Source of the DNA: Lentisphaera araneosa HTCC2155
Lineage (GTDB): Bacteria > Verrucomicrobiota > Lentisphaeria > Lentisphaerales > Lentisphaeraceae
Assembly: GCA_945877655.1 (NCBI GenBank)
Contig: CAMCSH010000005.1
Location: 1 to 36,272, forward strand
Length of the DNA: 36,272 bases
Reading direction: 5' to 3'
In this document: piece after piece, positions 24,698 through 31,611 of the stretch
Layout: every line of letters begins with the position of its first letter
Numbering within the stretch: the first letter of the stretch is position 1
Translations under genes and position numbers: made by a program
Notes under the pieces: model-generated
Seen by the model: only the letters and a program-made list of their open reading frames with translations
Databases searched by the model: none
What the model was told of the DNA's origin: nothing

Positions 24698-25080
24698 CAG
24701 GCTTCGGCGACGACGAAGGCGACGGCGTGCTCGCGCTCGTGCGAGATCGACAGGTGCCAGCTAGCGATACCGAGGCTGGTGGCGCGGCGGGCAGCGGCGC
24801 CGCTGAGCTGCAGCAGCGGCGCGCCGCTGGCCTGGCGCAGGACTTCGACATCGCGCCAGCCGCAGTGTTCGCCGATGCCGGTGCCGAGGGCCTTGGACAC
24901 CGCTTCTTTCGCGGCCCAGCGTCCGGCGAAATAGGCAGCCTGGCCGGGCAGGGCGGCGGGTGCCAAGGCTTGCTCCGCGGCGGTGTAGCAGCGCTCCAGG
25001 AAGGCGGCGCGCTTCTCCGGCTCAAGCAGCCGCGCGATGCGGGGCACGGCGCACAGGTCGGTGCCGATGGCGATGATCAT
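24697..25080 (-). CDS. acpS: holo-[acyl-carrier-protein] synthase
   Basis: A 127-aa phosphopantetheinyl transferase that moves 4'-phosphopantetheine from CoA to acyl carrier protein, needed for fatty-acid synthesis. The start IIAIGTDLCAVPRI holds the Mg-binding aspartate, and FAGRWAAKEAVSKALGTGIG is the second catalytic block with the conserved Glu. WHLSISHEREHAVAFVV closes the domain. Length matches the AcpS trimer type (about 125 aa). Its start is 67 bp from the divergent coiled-coil gene. The downstream glycosyltransferase start overlaps its stop. Confidence 0.96.
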   Translation of the reverse strand: MIIAIGTDLCAVPRIARLLEPEKRAAFLERCYTAAEQALAPAALPGQAAYFAGRWAAKEAVSKALGTGIGEHCGWRDVEVLRQASGAPLLQLSGAAARRATSLGIASWHLSISHEREHAVAFVVAEA

Positions 25081-25147
25081 AAAAGGCTCCTGCAGTCAAT
25101 GGATTCCGGCGTATACTACACGAAGAAGCGCTTTCGAGGAGCCCCAC

Positions 25148-26347
25148 ATGAAGACAGTCCCGGCCATTTTGCTGCTGCTCATCCAAACCCTCGCCGCCGA
25201 ACCCTTGCTGGTCAACAGCGACGTCGTCGACCTGGAGAACGTCCAGAATCGCGCCACCGCCCGCGTCTTCCGCGGCGACCTGGTCGACGGCGAGACCGAC
25301 CCCCAGGCGCGCGACCAGGTGACGATCAAGCGTCCCGATGGCAGCGTCCTGCACGCGGCGCGGCGCCTCTTCATCAGCCAAGACGATCTCAATGCGAGCC
25401 TGCGCAAGGAGAAGATCGACGCCGAGGCCAGCTTCAAGACCGAGACCGACCGCAGCCTGCGACTGGCCAGCGAGATCAACGAGCTAGAGCAGTCGATGAT
25501 CGAGACGCAGCGCGACGCCTGCCTGTCGATCCGCAACCTCCGCACCCTGCGCGCCACCACCGGCGAGCTCCTCACCGTCTACGATTACGATCCCCTAATG
25601 AACGCCGCCAAGGCGCGCAAATACGTCAAGGAGACTGGCGTCGCCCTGGTCGACAAGAAAAAAGCCCTGGTCGAGGCCGATTCCCGCTGCGAAAAGGCGA
25701 TGGCCCAGGTGCTCATCCTCGACGCCCGCCTGTCGGCCCTGCCGAGCCTCTTTTCCGGCCGCGGCGCCGGTCTCGCCCTGATCAAGGGCGGCAGCAAGCT
25801 CTACCTCGACAACAACAAGCTCGGCAAGATCATCGCCAACGATCTCGTCCTCAGCGTCCGGCCCCACCCGAGTCATTCCGATTGGCGCCTGGTGACGGTG
25901 GAGGACAAGGTCTACTCCATCGCGACGGCCGATCTGCTGCTCCTGCAGGGCCGCCGCGCCGAGATGGATGCCGGCACCGCTCGCCTCGCGGCGCGTCTCA
26001 GCGCCATCGAGCGCCGCCTCGCCGACCTGAAGCTGGCGACGCTGGTGCGCGAGGCGGTGACCCGCCAGCTCCGTTTCGAGAAGGCGCTTGATGGCAACTA
26101 CAGCGAACTGGCGGCCCTCGAGGTCAAGGTCGACGAGACCCGCAAGCTCAGCGTCCGGGCGCCCCCGGCCGGCTTGATCTATGTCCATCGTCGCGATGCC
26201 GACAAGGCGCTCGCCGTCTACGCCGCCGAGATCAAGGCCGCCGATGCCGAGACAGCCAAGCTCAATGCGGAAGTCGCAAAAGCCCGCAAGCAGATGATCG
26301 ATTTCGAGACCCAGGCCGCCAAGCTCGAGAAGCTGATGGCGCCGTAA
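25148..26347 (+). CDS. exported coiled-coil protein of unknown function
   Basis: A 399-aa protein with a short signal peptide (KTVPAILLLLIQTLAAEP). Long helical stretches with heptad character lie at residues about 75-130 (KEKIDAEASFKTETDRSLRLASEINELEQSM) and about 280-399 (RLAARLSAIERRLADLKLATLVREAV, KAADAETAKLNAEVAKARKQMIDFETQAAKLEKL). Between them, HSDWRLVTVEDKVYSIATADLLLL looks like a small beta domain. I recognise no named family. The start is supported by CGAGGAG at 7-bp spacing; the extension in the track to 25037 runs antisense to acpS. A TATACT at 25112-25117 could be its -10 element. A stem-loop with a T-tract lies 55 bp after the stop. Confidence 0.75.
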   Translation: MKTVPAILLLLIQTLAAEPLLVNSDVVDLENVQNRATARVFRGDLVDGETDPQARDQVTIKRPDGSVLHAARRLFISQDDLNASLRKEKIDAEASFKTETDRSLRLASEINELEQSMIETQRDACLSIRNLRTLRATTGELLTVYDYDPLMNAAKARKYVKETGVALVDKKKALVEADSRCEKAMAQVLILDARLSALPSLFSGRGAGLALIKGGSKLYLDNNKLGKIIANDLVLSVRPHPSHSDWRLVTVEDKVYSIATADLLLLQGRRAEMDAGTARLAARLSAIERRLADLKLATLVREAVTRQLRFEKALDGNYSELAALEVKVDETRKLSVRAPPAGLIYVHRRDADKALAVYAAEIKAADAETAKLNAEVAKARKQMIDFETQAAKLEKLMAP

Positions 26348-26458
26348 CTTGACGTGGCTCGACCATCCTGGTCGAGTGCTGCTCAATTGCGCTCAATGTG
26401 GCTCGATCGTCCCGATCGAGAGCGATTTTTAAGTCATCTCGACCTGGAAGCTCAAGGC
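26348..26458. repeat. CTCGACC-type palindromic repeat element, copy 1
   Basis: It begins CGTGGCTCGACCATCCTGG and contains two palindromes: CTCGACC-ATCCT-GGTCGAG (26358-26376) and CTCGATCG-TCC-CGATCGAG (26402-26420). It ends with CTCGACCTGGAAGCTCAAGG. The same module with the same first 17 bases occurs at 31549-31607. The stop codon of the minus-strand nucleosidase-like gene (26452-26454) lies inside the right end of this element. Confidence 0.75.
26402..26430 (+). terminator. possible intrinsic terminator of the coiled-coil gene
   Basis: The 8-bp stem CTCGATCG / CGATCGAG with a 3-nt loop is followed by AGCGATTTTT. The T-tract starts five bases after the stem, so it is less compact than a canonical terminator. 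Confidence 0.45.
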
Positions 26459-27051
26459 ATGTTTAGCTTCGCTGCAAGATGCTCAAGGGCAATCTGCGCA
26501 TCGCGCAAAAACTCGTCGCGGCTGCGCCGTCGGCAGGGATCGCTGAGCGCCTTGATCAGGCGCGGTTGGATCCCGTGAGCCAAGGCCAGGGCGGCAAAGG
26601 CGTAGCCCTCCATGTCGACCAGGTCGCCGCCGGCAGCTGCCAAGGTGCGGCGCCGTTCTTCTTCCCAAACCGGCGAGCTGACGCTGACCAGGGTGGCGCC
26701 GGCGCCGCAGGAGATCTCCGGCCAGGCGGCTTGCATCAAGGGCGATGAGGAGTCGCCGCCGTGGTCGAAGCGGAGCTTGCCGATCTCGACACAGCGACCC
26801 AGTAAAAAGTCATCGCCGAGCCAGCCGGCGATGCCGCAGTTGACATGCTCGCCGAGGCGATGCGCCGGCGCGGCGCTGAGCCAGGAGGCGTAGCCGGCGG
26901 CGAAGGCGACGGGTCCCATGCCGCAGACCACCAGGGTCGAGCCGTCGCGCAGAGTCCAAGCGCGGTTGGCGGGCGGCGCAGCGAGGACTTGCGCGTCGCG
27001 CAAAAAGGACGCGGCTTCGAATTCGGTGGCGAGGAAGAGGCTGCGTTTCAT
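26452..27051 (-). CDS. nucleoside phosphorylase / nucleosidase-family protein
   Basis: A 199-aa protein of the PNP_UDP_1 fold (MTA/SAH nucleosidase, futalosine hydrolase and similar). Evidence is VVCGMGPVAFAAGYASWL (ribose/phosphate loop), NCGIAGWLGDDFLLGRCVEIGKL, and VDMEGYAFAALALAHGI, which matches the substrate-binding VDME motif, with LIKALSDP replacing the usual SD active-site segment. The start ATG overlaps the ung stop by 4 bp (ATGA), so the two are coupled. It is about 20-30 aa shorter than typical MTA/SAH nucleosidases. The exact substrate is not clear; a hydrolase in menaquinone synthesis or nucleoside salvage are both possible. Its C-terminal codons and stop lie next to a repeat element. 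Confidence 0.8.
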   Translation of the reverse strand: MKRSLFLATEFEAASFLRDAQVLAAPPANRAWTLRDGSTLVVCGMGPVAFAAGYASWLSAAPAHRLGEHVNCGIAGWLGDDFLLGRCVEIGKLRFDHGGDSSSPLMQAAWPEISCGAGATLVSVSSPVWEEERRRTLAAAGGDLVDMEGYAFAALALAHGIQPRLIKALSDPCRRRSRDEFLRDAQIALEHLAAKLNMP

Positions 27052-27707
27052 TTCAGGCTCCAGTCGATCGGGGTTTGGCCGCGGCTGGCGAGCCAGGAGT
27101 TCACCGCGCTGAAGGGTTTCGAGCCGTAGAAGCCGCGGTAGACCGACAGCGGCGAGGGGTGGGCGGAAGTGTGGACGAGGTGGCGGCTGGGATCGAGTAA
27201 TTTCGCCTTCTTCTGGGCCGGGGCACCCCAGAGGATGAAGGCGCAGGGCTCGCGCCCTTGCGCCAGGGCGCGGATCACCGCGTCGCTGAACTCCTCCCAG
27301 CCTTGTTTGGCATGCGAGAAGGGTTCTCCCTGGCGCACCGTCAGAGTCGTGTTGAGGAGCAGCACACCTTGGCGCGCCCAAGGGCTGAGATCGCCGCTGG
27401 AGGGCGTCGCTTGTCCGAGATCGTCCTGCAGTTCCTTGAGGATATTCTTCAGCGACGGCGGCGGCGGCACACCGGGCGGCACCGAGAAACACAGGCCATG
27501 CGCCTGGCCGGGGCCGTGATAGGGGTCCTGCCCCAGGATCACCACCTTCACCGCCTCGAAGGGGCAGAGGTCGAAGGCGGCAAAGACCTCTTCCGGCGCT
27601 GGAAACACCGGGCCGATTTGACGTTCCGCCGCGACGAAGCGCAACAGCCGTTCATGGCGGATGGAGCCGAGTTCTTCGGCGAGGGCCTGGCGCCAATCTG
27701 GGGACAT
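27048..27707 (-). CDS. ung: uracil-DNA glycosylase, family 1
   Basis: A 219-aa DNA-repair enzyme that removes uracil from DNA. VVILGQDPYHGPGQAHGLCFSVP holds the water-activating GQDPYH motif at residues about 58-63, and HTSAHPSPLSVYRGFYGSKPFS the leucine-loop HPSPLS near 180. LLNTTLTVRQGEPFSH is a further family block. I chose the ATG at 27705-27707 because AAGGAG precedes it with a 6-nt spacing; the track start at 27758 adds residues not typical of the family. It is upstream of, and overlaps, the nucleosidase-like gene. The spacer before it holds the hsdR relic. Confidence 0.97.
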   Translation of the reverse strand: MSPDWRQALAEELGSIRHERLLRFVAAERQIGPVFPAPEEVFAAFDLCPFEAVKVVILGQDPYHGPGQAHGLCFSVPPGVPPPPSLKNILKELQDDLGQATPSSGDLSPWARQGVLLLNTTLTVRQGEPFSHAKQGWEEFSDAVIRALAQGREPCAFILWGAPAQKKAKLLDPSRHLVHTSAHPSPLSVYRGFYGSKPFSAVNSWLASRGQTPIDWSLK

Positions 27708-27767
27708 GGAGGACTCCTTGACTGCCATCACTGGAGCTCCGGAAGGAAGGAAGTCCAAGTTGAAGAA

Positions 27768-27799
27768 GAAAACAGTTGACCTGTGTCACTCCATTTAGG
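27768..27799. repeat. copy B of the 22-bp shared sequence with inverted 10-bp flank
   Basis: It is identical over 22 bp (27778-27799) to 11658-11679. The preceding 10 bp, GAAAACAGTT, are the reverse complement of the flank of copy A. It abuts the truncated end of the hsdR relic. Confidence 0.7.
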
Positions 27800-28050
27800 G
27801 GAAGTGGGCGAAGAGCGCGGCGAACACAAGTTCAAACCAAGCACTGCCGGCGGCGCGACACCCAAGGACCCGACCCTGGCCTTCTTCGCCGAACTTCTCG
27901 AAAAGCTCAACGATCTCTTCATCGACGCCAAGCTCAGCGACGAAGACCGCCCACCAGTCGATGGCCACCAGCATCCTTTCCGACGAGCGCATCCTGCAGA
28001 GCTGCGCGGCGGCGATCCTGGATTTATTGATCAAACAGCGTGGGACGTAA
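27800..28050 (+). pseudogene. relic of type I restriction endonuclease subunit R (hsdR C-terminus), internally deleted
   Basis: Reading forward from the 22-bp repeat, one frame gives HKFKPSTAGGATPKDPTLAFF and then AELLEKLNDLF...LSDED. This resembles the 'AELIEKLNDLFG..LTDED' block near the C-terminus of helicase-type HsdR proteins. A +1 shift then gives AHQSMATSILSDERILQSCA and ILDLLIKQRG with a TAA at 28048-28050, resembling the final HsdR segment. In intact relatives these blocks are about 50 residues apart; here they are adjacent and out of frame, so there is an internal deletion, and everything upstream is missing. No hsdM or hsdS is present. Recognition is by motif memory without alignment. 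The rest of 27708-28061 holds only the copy B repeat. Confidence 0.55.
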
Positions 28051-28061
28051 GCTTCAACCCT

Positions 28062-28829
28062 TCACAGCCAGCCGCGGCGGACGCCTTCAAAAAGGAAGAC
28101 GGTGGCGGCCTGGGCGACGTTGAGAGATTCGGCCGCACCGGGCATCGGTATGGTGACCCGTCGGCCGATGCTGAAATCGCTGACCCCGCCGCCTTCTTCG
28201 CCGAAGACCAAGAGGCCGCCGCGGAGATCGAACTCGGGAGCGAAACAGGAGACGCCGTCGCGTGGAGTCGTCAGCCATGCGGTGCGTCCGGCGCAAGTGG
28301 GCAGTGCGGCCAGTTCCTGCAGATTTTCGACCTTGCCGATGGTGAGGCGGAATTGCGCTCCCATGCCGGCCCGGACGGCTTTGGCGTTGTAGGGGTCGAC
28401 GGTGCCTTCGGTGACCACGGCTTCGCGGAGGCCGCAAGCCCAGGCGGTGCGCAGGATGGTGCCGATGTTGCCGGGATCTTGCAGGCCGTCGAGCACCAGG
28501 GTGAAGGCGCCTTGGAATTGCGGCGTGCCGAATTCGGGACGGCGGAGGACGACGATGATGCCTTGCGGGTTCTCGGTCTGGGCGAGTTCCTTGAAGGCGG
28601 CGGCGGCATCGCGGTAGACCGGCAGGCCGGGGGGGAAGGCCGGCAACTTGGTCGGATCGGCGTCGCCATCGACGAGGACGAAGTCGCAAAAGGCGGGCAA
28701 GGCGGCGAGCGCTTCGGCGGCGCAGCGCTGGCCTTCGGCGGTGAAGAGGCCGCTTTTGCGGCGGCCTTGGCGGGTGCCGAGGACGCGCAGGATTTTGCGT
28801 TTTGCTTCGCTGAGGAGAGGGAAATCCAT
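28062..28829 (-). CDS. TrmH/SpoU-family RNA 2'-O-ribose methyltransferase
   Basis: A 255-aa enzyme of the SPOUT (trefoil-knot) class that methylates ribose 2'-OH in tRNA or rRNA using SAM. The three family motifs are present: LDGLQDPGNIGTILRTAWACG, LVFGEEGGGVS, and IPMPGAAESLNVAQAATVFLFE. The N-terminal SpoU substrate-binding-like part (RKILRVLGTRQGRRKSGLFTAEGQRCAAEAL) suggests an rRNA target of the RlmB/TsnR-like type, but which nucleotide is modified cannot be read from the sequence. Its stop is 12 bp past the hsdR-relic stop, with convergent orientation. Confidence 0.93.
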   Translation of the reverse strand: MDFPLLSEAKRKILRVLGTRQGRRKSGLFTAEGQRCAAEALAALPAFCDFVLVDGDADPTKLPAFPPGLPVYRDAAAAFKELAQTENPQGIIVVLRRPEFGTPQFQGAFTLVLDGLQDPGNIGTILRTAWACGLREAVVTEGTVDPYNAKAVRAGMGAQFRLTIGKVENLQELAALPTCAGRTAWLTTPRDGVSCFAPEFDLRGGLLVFGEEGGGVSDFSIGRRVTIPMPGAAESLNVAQAATVFLFEGVRRGWL

Positions 28830-28947
28830 GGAAACGGGTCCGGTGAAAAAAAAATCAGGAAAGGGGAGGCGGTCAAGCTGTGGAGCAAGCTCCGGGACTT
28901 GATCCTAACCTCGCGAGAATCTTTTTCCAAGCCTTTCCCAGAGTCTT

Positions 28948-28976
28948 TTGGCATTCTGCAAGTCCGGCGCTAGAGT
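28948..28976 (+). promoter_or_regulatory. probable sigma-70 promoter of the 813-aa lipoprotein gene
   Basis: TTGGCA (28948-28953) and TAGAGT (28971-28976) are separated by the ideal 17 bp. They lie 76 bp upstream of ATG 29052. The promoter fits a single-gene unit with a strong terminator at the other end. Confidence 0.55.
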
Positions 28977-29051
28977 GTCCGGAACCTGCCGTCTCCGCCG
29001 GAGCCGGCACTCATTTGATCGCCGAACGTCTTATTCAGGGAGCGACGGACC

Positions 29052-31493
29052 ATGATGATGAAGCGCCTTTCAGCCACTGCCCTTCTCGTACTCAGTGCTT
29101 CGGCTTGCCGCAGCCATGACAAGGCCGCAGCCAACTCGGCTAACCCCGAAGTTCCCGCCACCTATCCCGCCAAAGTTGTGGATGTCCGCGACATTGAGTT
29201 CATGACCCCGGCAGAACGCGATGCCAAGCTCGGCATCGACTGGCGTAACAACCGCGCCATCTCGCAGCACCTCACTCCCGACGTTCAGGTAGAGCTCGAC
29301 ATGAGCCAAAGCCGTGAAATCGTCCTCAACTACGAGAAGCAGTTCGCCCTCACCGTCAAGGCCGTCTCGGCCCGCGGCCAAGGCACCGTTTCGATCGGCT
29401 CGAAGTGGGCCAAGGTCGGCGATGTCATCGACTTCGAAGCCCTGGAAGACAACGGCGCCCGCTTCACCGGTTGGGAAGGCGATATCGATGGCGATGGCGT
29501 CAAGGTCGACGGCAAGAAGATCTCGGTCAAGATGGACCGTCCCCGCAACATCCGCGCACTCTTCACCGCGACGAAGGCCGAGCTCGCCTTCTCCAGTGAA
29601 TTCGGCGCCCCCAAAGGCGGCGGCATCTACGAACTCGGCCAGGAAGTCGAGTGGAGCGTCACCTCTCCCTGGCCGGTCAGCGCAGGCGTCCAGATGGTCG
29701 CCACCACCCCTTCCAGCAAAATCAAGCTCGACGCCGATGCCAAAGCCGATCCCGGCTGGAAGCGCCAGGTGCGCGTTGCCGCCTCCAGCGCCGACATCGT
29801 CTCGGGCTCGACCCAAGGCAGCGATGGCTGGGTCGACGCCGACAGCGAAATCTCGGTCAATGCCGTTCCCGCCGATGAATCCTATGGCTTCATCAAGTGG
29901 GATGGCGTGCCTGCCGCCGTCGCCACGCAAAATCCTCTCAAGCTGAAAGTCGACCAGCCGATCAGCCCGATCGCGGTCTTCGAGAAGCAGAAATTCCGCC
30001 TTGCCGTCCTCACCGAATTCGGCAAGATCAACGGCGACGGCCTGCACCCGAAAGACCAGCCTGTCACCTGGTCGGTCGAAACCCCGGTCGAAATCGCTCC
30101 CGGCATCCGCAAGGTCGCCCGCAACGCCGGCGGCACTGTCAAGATGAACACCAACAAGACCTACCGCATCGAATGGGACACTGAAGTCCTCCTCGAAGTG
30201 GCGAAGAAGACCGCCGCCGGCGAAGTCGTCGTCCGCCACGAATGGGTCCCGGCCGGCAAAATGATCAAAGGCATCACCGTCGAACGCACCAAAGACGAAG
30301 CCGCCACCATCGCCCTCTGGGAAGGCACGGTCGAGCGCAATCTCGCCCGTTTAGAAAAACTCGACCTGAAGATGGACCGCCCCCGCCGCCTCGTCGCCAA
30401 CTTCACTCCCGAGCCCAGCACCTTGCTGGCCAAGAGCGAAGGCCAGGTCATCGTCGAGAAGAAGACCTTCAAGCCCGAAGACACCAAAGAGCTCATTCCC
30501 GGCACTCAGTACGCCAGCGCCGTCGAACGCGGCGTTCTGGTTCGCCCCGACCTCGAGAAGCAGCTCGGCAAAGGCGACAAGATCGCCGCCGCCGAAGTCA
30601 ACGTCCTCGAAGGCCAAGCCGCCCGCATCGACACCGGCATCGCCTACGCTGGCTGGAAGAACTGCGTCCGGATGCGCAATGAATACGCCGAGCTGATCAT
30701 CGCCCCCGATATCGGCCGCGTCGTCTACTTCGGCTCCCCCGACGACAGCAGCAACCTGCTCTGGCTTAATGAAGACCTGAAAGGCAAGACCTTCACCCGC
30801 GATGACGCGGCCAAGGCCTACAACGATGTCGGCGGCTCGCGCGTCAACGTCGCCCCCGCCGAAGTCGTCCTGCCCCTCACCGGCAAGGCCTTCCCCCAGC
30901 CTTACGAGATCGACGGCTCGGCCTGCAAGGTCATCCTCGGCGCCAACAAAGTGGTCACCCAGACCTACCCCGAGAAAGCCACCGGCTGCTTCGTCGAGCG
31001 CACCTTCGTCCTGGTGAAGAACAAGCTCCATGTCCACACCGCCTTGGTCGGCATCACCGATCTGAAGCATGACTACTCGGTCGGCCCGCAGACCTTCACC
31101 CAGTTCATCCGTCCCCAGAAGGTTCTCTTCGGCCGTTCGGAAGACCGTGTCGGCCACCCCGCCGGCTACGCCATCCTGAAAGGCACCCCGCCTGAAATCG
31201 TCAAGGATGACGAAGGTCGCATGGCCTTCCCCTTCCCGGAGCAGGCCGCCAGGGAATGGCGCATCGGCACCTATTCGGACTACATCCAGATGGAGTTCAA
31301 GGACTACATCGTCACCGCCAAGGCGATCTACAAGAAAGGCGAAGAGTTCAACGAGCAGAACACCAACCTGCAGCTCTTCTGCCCCGAGAACCCCGTCGAC
31401 TGCATCGAAATCGGCCAGTCCGGCTCGCTCGCCAAGCTGTCCAAAGATTCTCAGACCACCTCTGAAATCATCTGGATCCTGGAAAAGCGCTGA
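29052..31493 (+). CDS. large lipoprotein with InlB-like repeats and a C-terminal mutarotase-like domain
   Basis: An 813-aa predicted lipoprotein: signal peptide MMMKRLSATALLVLSASAC with a lipobox-like SASAC. Residues about 95-460 hold repeats of the divergent InlB B-repeat type (RFTGWEGDIDGDGVKVDGK...MDRPRNIRALFT, then GFIKWDGV...VDQPISPIAVFE, then ALWEGTV...MDRPRRLVANFT). The F-x-x-W-x-G...A-x-F pattern is clear in each. Residues about 535-800 (EYAELIIAPDIGRVVYFGSPD, QTYPEKATGCFVERTFVLV) look like a galactose-mutarotase/DUF4380-type beta-sandwich, suggesting carbohydrate contact. Three ATG codons in a row start the gene; the first follows AGGGAG. It forms its own unit with a promoter at 28948 and a terminator at 31511. 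Codon choice is strongly biased to C-ending codons, which fits high expression. Function unknown. Confidence 0.78.
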   Translation: MMMKRLSATALLVLSASACRSHDKAAANSANPEVPATYPAKVVDVRDIEFMTPAERDAKLGIDWRNNRAISQHLTPDVQVELDMSQSREIVLNYEKQFALTVKAVSARGQGTVSIGSKWAKVGDVIDFEALEDNGARFTGWEGDIDGDGVKVDGKKISVKMDRPRNIRALFTATKAELAFSSEFGAPKGGGIYELGQEVEWSVTSPWPVSAGVQMVATTPSSKIKLDADAKADPGWKRQVRVAASSADIVSGSTQGSDGWVDADSEISVNAVPADESYGFIKWDGVPAAVATQNPLKLKVDQPISPIAVFEKQKFRLAVLTEFGKINGDGLHPKDQPVTWSVETPVEIAPGIRKVARNAGGTVKMNTNKTYRIEWDTEVLLEVAKKTAAGEVVVRHEWVPAGKMIKGITVERTKDEAATIALWEGTVERNLARLEKLDLKMDRPRRLVANFTPEPSTLLAKSEGQVIVEKKTFKPEDTKELIPGTQYASAVERGVLVRPDLEKQLGKGDKIAAAEVNVLEGQAARIDTGIAYAGWKNCVRMRNEYAELIIAPDIGRVVYFGSPDDSSNLLWLNEDLKGKTFTRDDAAKAYNDVGGSRVNVAPAEVVLPLTGKAFPQPYEIDGSACKVILGANKVVTQTYPEKATGCFVERTFVLVKNKLHVHTALVGITDLKHDYSVGPQTFTQFIRPQKVLFGRSEDRVGHPAGYAILKGTPPEIVKDDEGRMAFPFPEQAAREWRIGTYSDYIQMEFKDYIVTAKAIYKKGEEFNEQNTNLQLFCPENPVDCIEIGQSGSLAKLSKDSQTTSEIIWILEKR

Positions 31494-31510
31494 GCCCCAG
31501 ACTCGAACTC

Positions 31511-31542
31511 AAAACCCCGCCGGAGACGGCGGGTTTTTTTTT
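31511..31542 (+). terminator. strong intrinsic terminator of the lipoprotein gene
   Basis: The 7-bp GC stem CCCGCCG / CGGCGGG with a GAGA loop (31516-31533) is flanked by AAAA on the left and nine T on the right. It sits 18 bp past the stop codon. Confidence 0.95.
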
Positions 31543-31548
31543 GCGCTT

Positions 31549-31607
31549 CGTGGCTCGACCATCCTTGGTCGAGTTTGCTCTTTCTCGAGCTGGAAGCTCG
31601 AGCCACG
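31549..31607. repeat. CTCGACC-type palindromic repeat element, copy 2
   Basis: CGTGGCTCGA (31549-31558) and TCGAGCCACG (31598-31607) are a perfect 10-bp inverted pair bounding a 59-bp element. It contains the palindromes CTCGACC-ATCCTT-GGTCGAG and CTCGAGC-TGGAA-GCTCGAG. It shares CGTGGCTCGACCATCCT and TGGAAGCTC with copy 1 at 26348. Confidence 0.8.
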
Positions 31608-31611
31608 GACC

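Noticed and set aside
22723-25080. ATPase, glycosyltransferase and acpS as a defence or secondary-metabolite cluster
   Set aside because: The ATPase is convergent to the other two, there is no nuclease, toxin or synthase partner, and acpS is a housekeeping gene.
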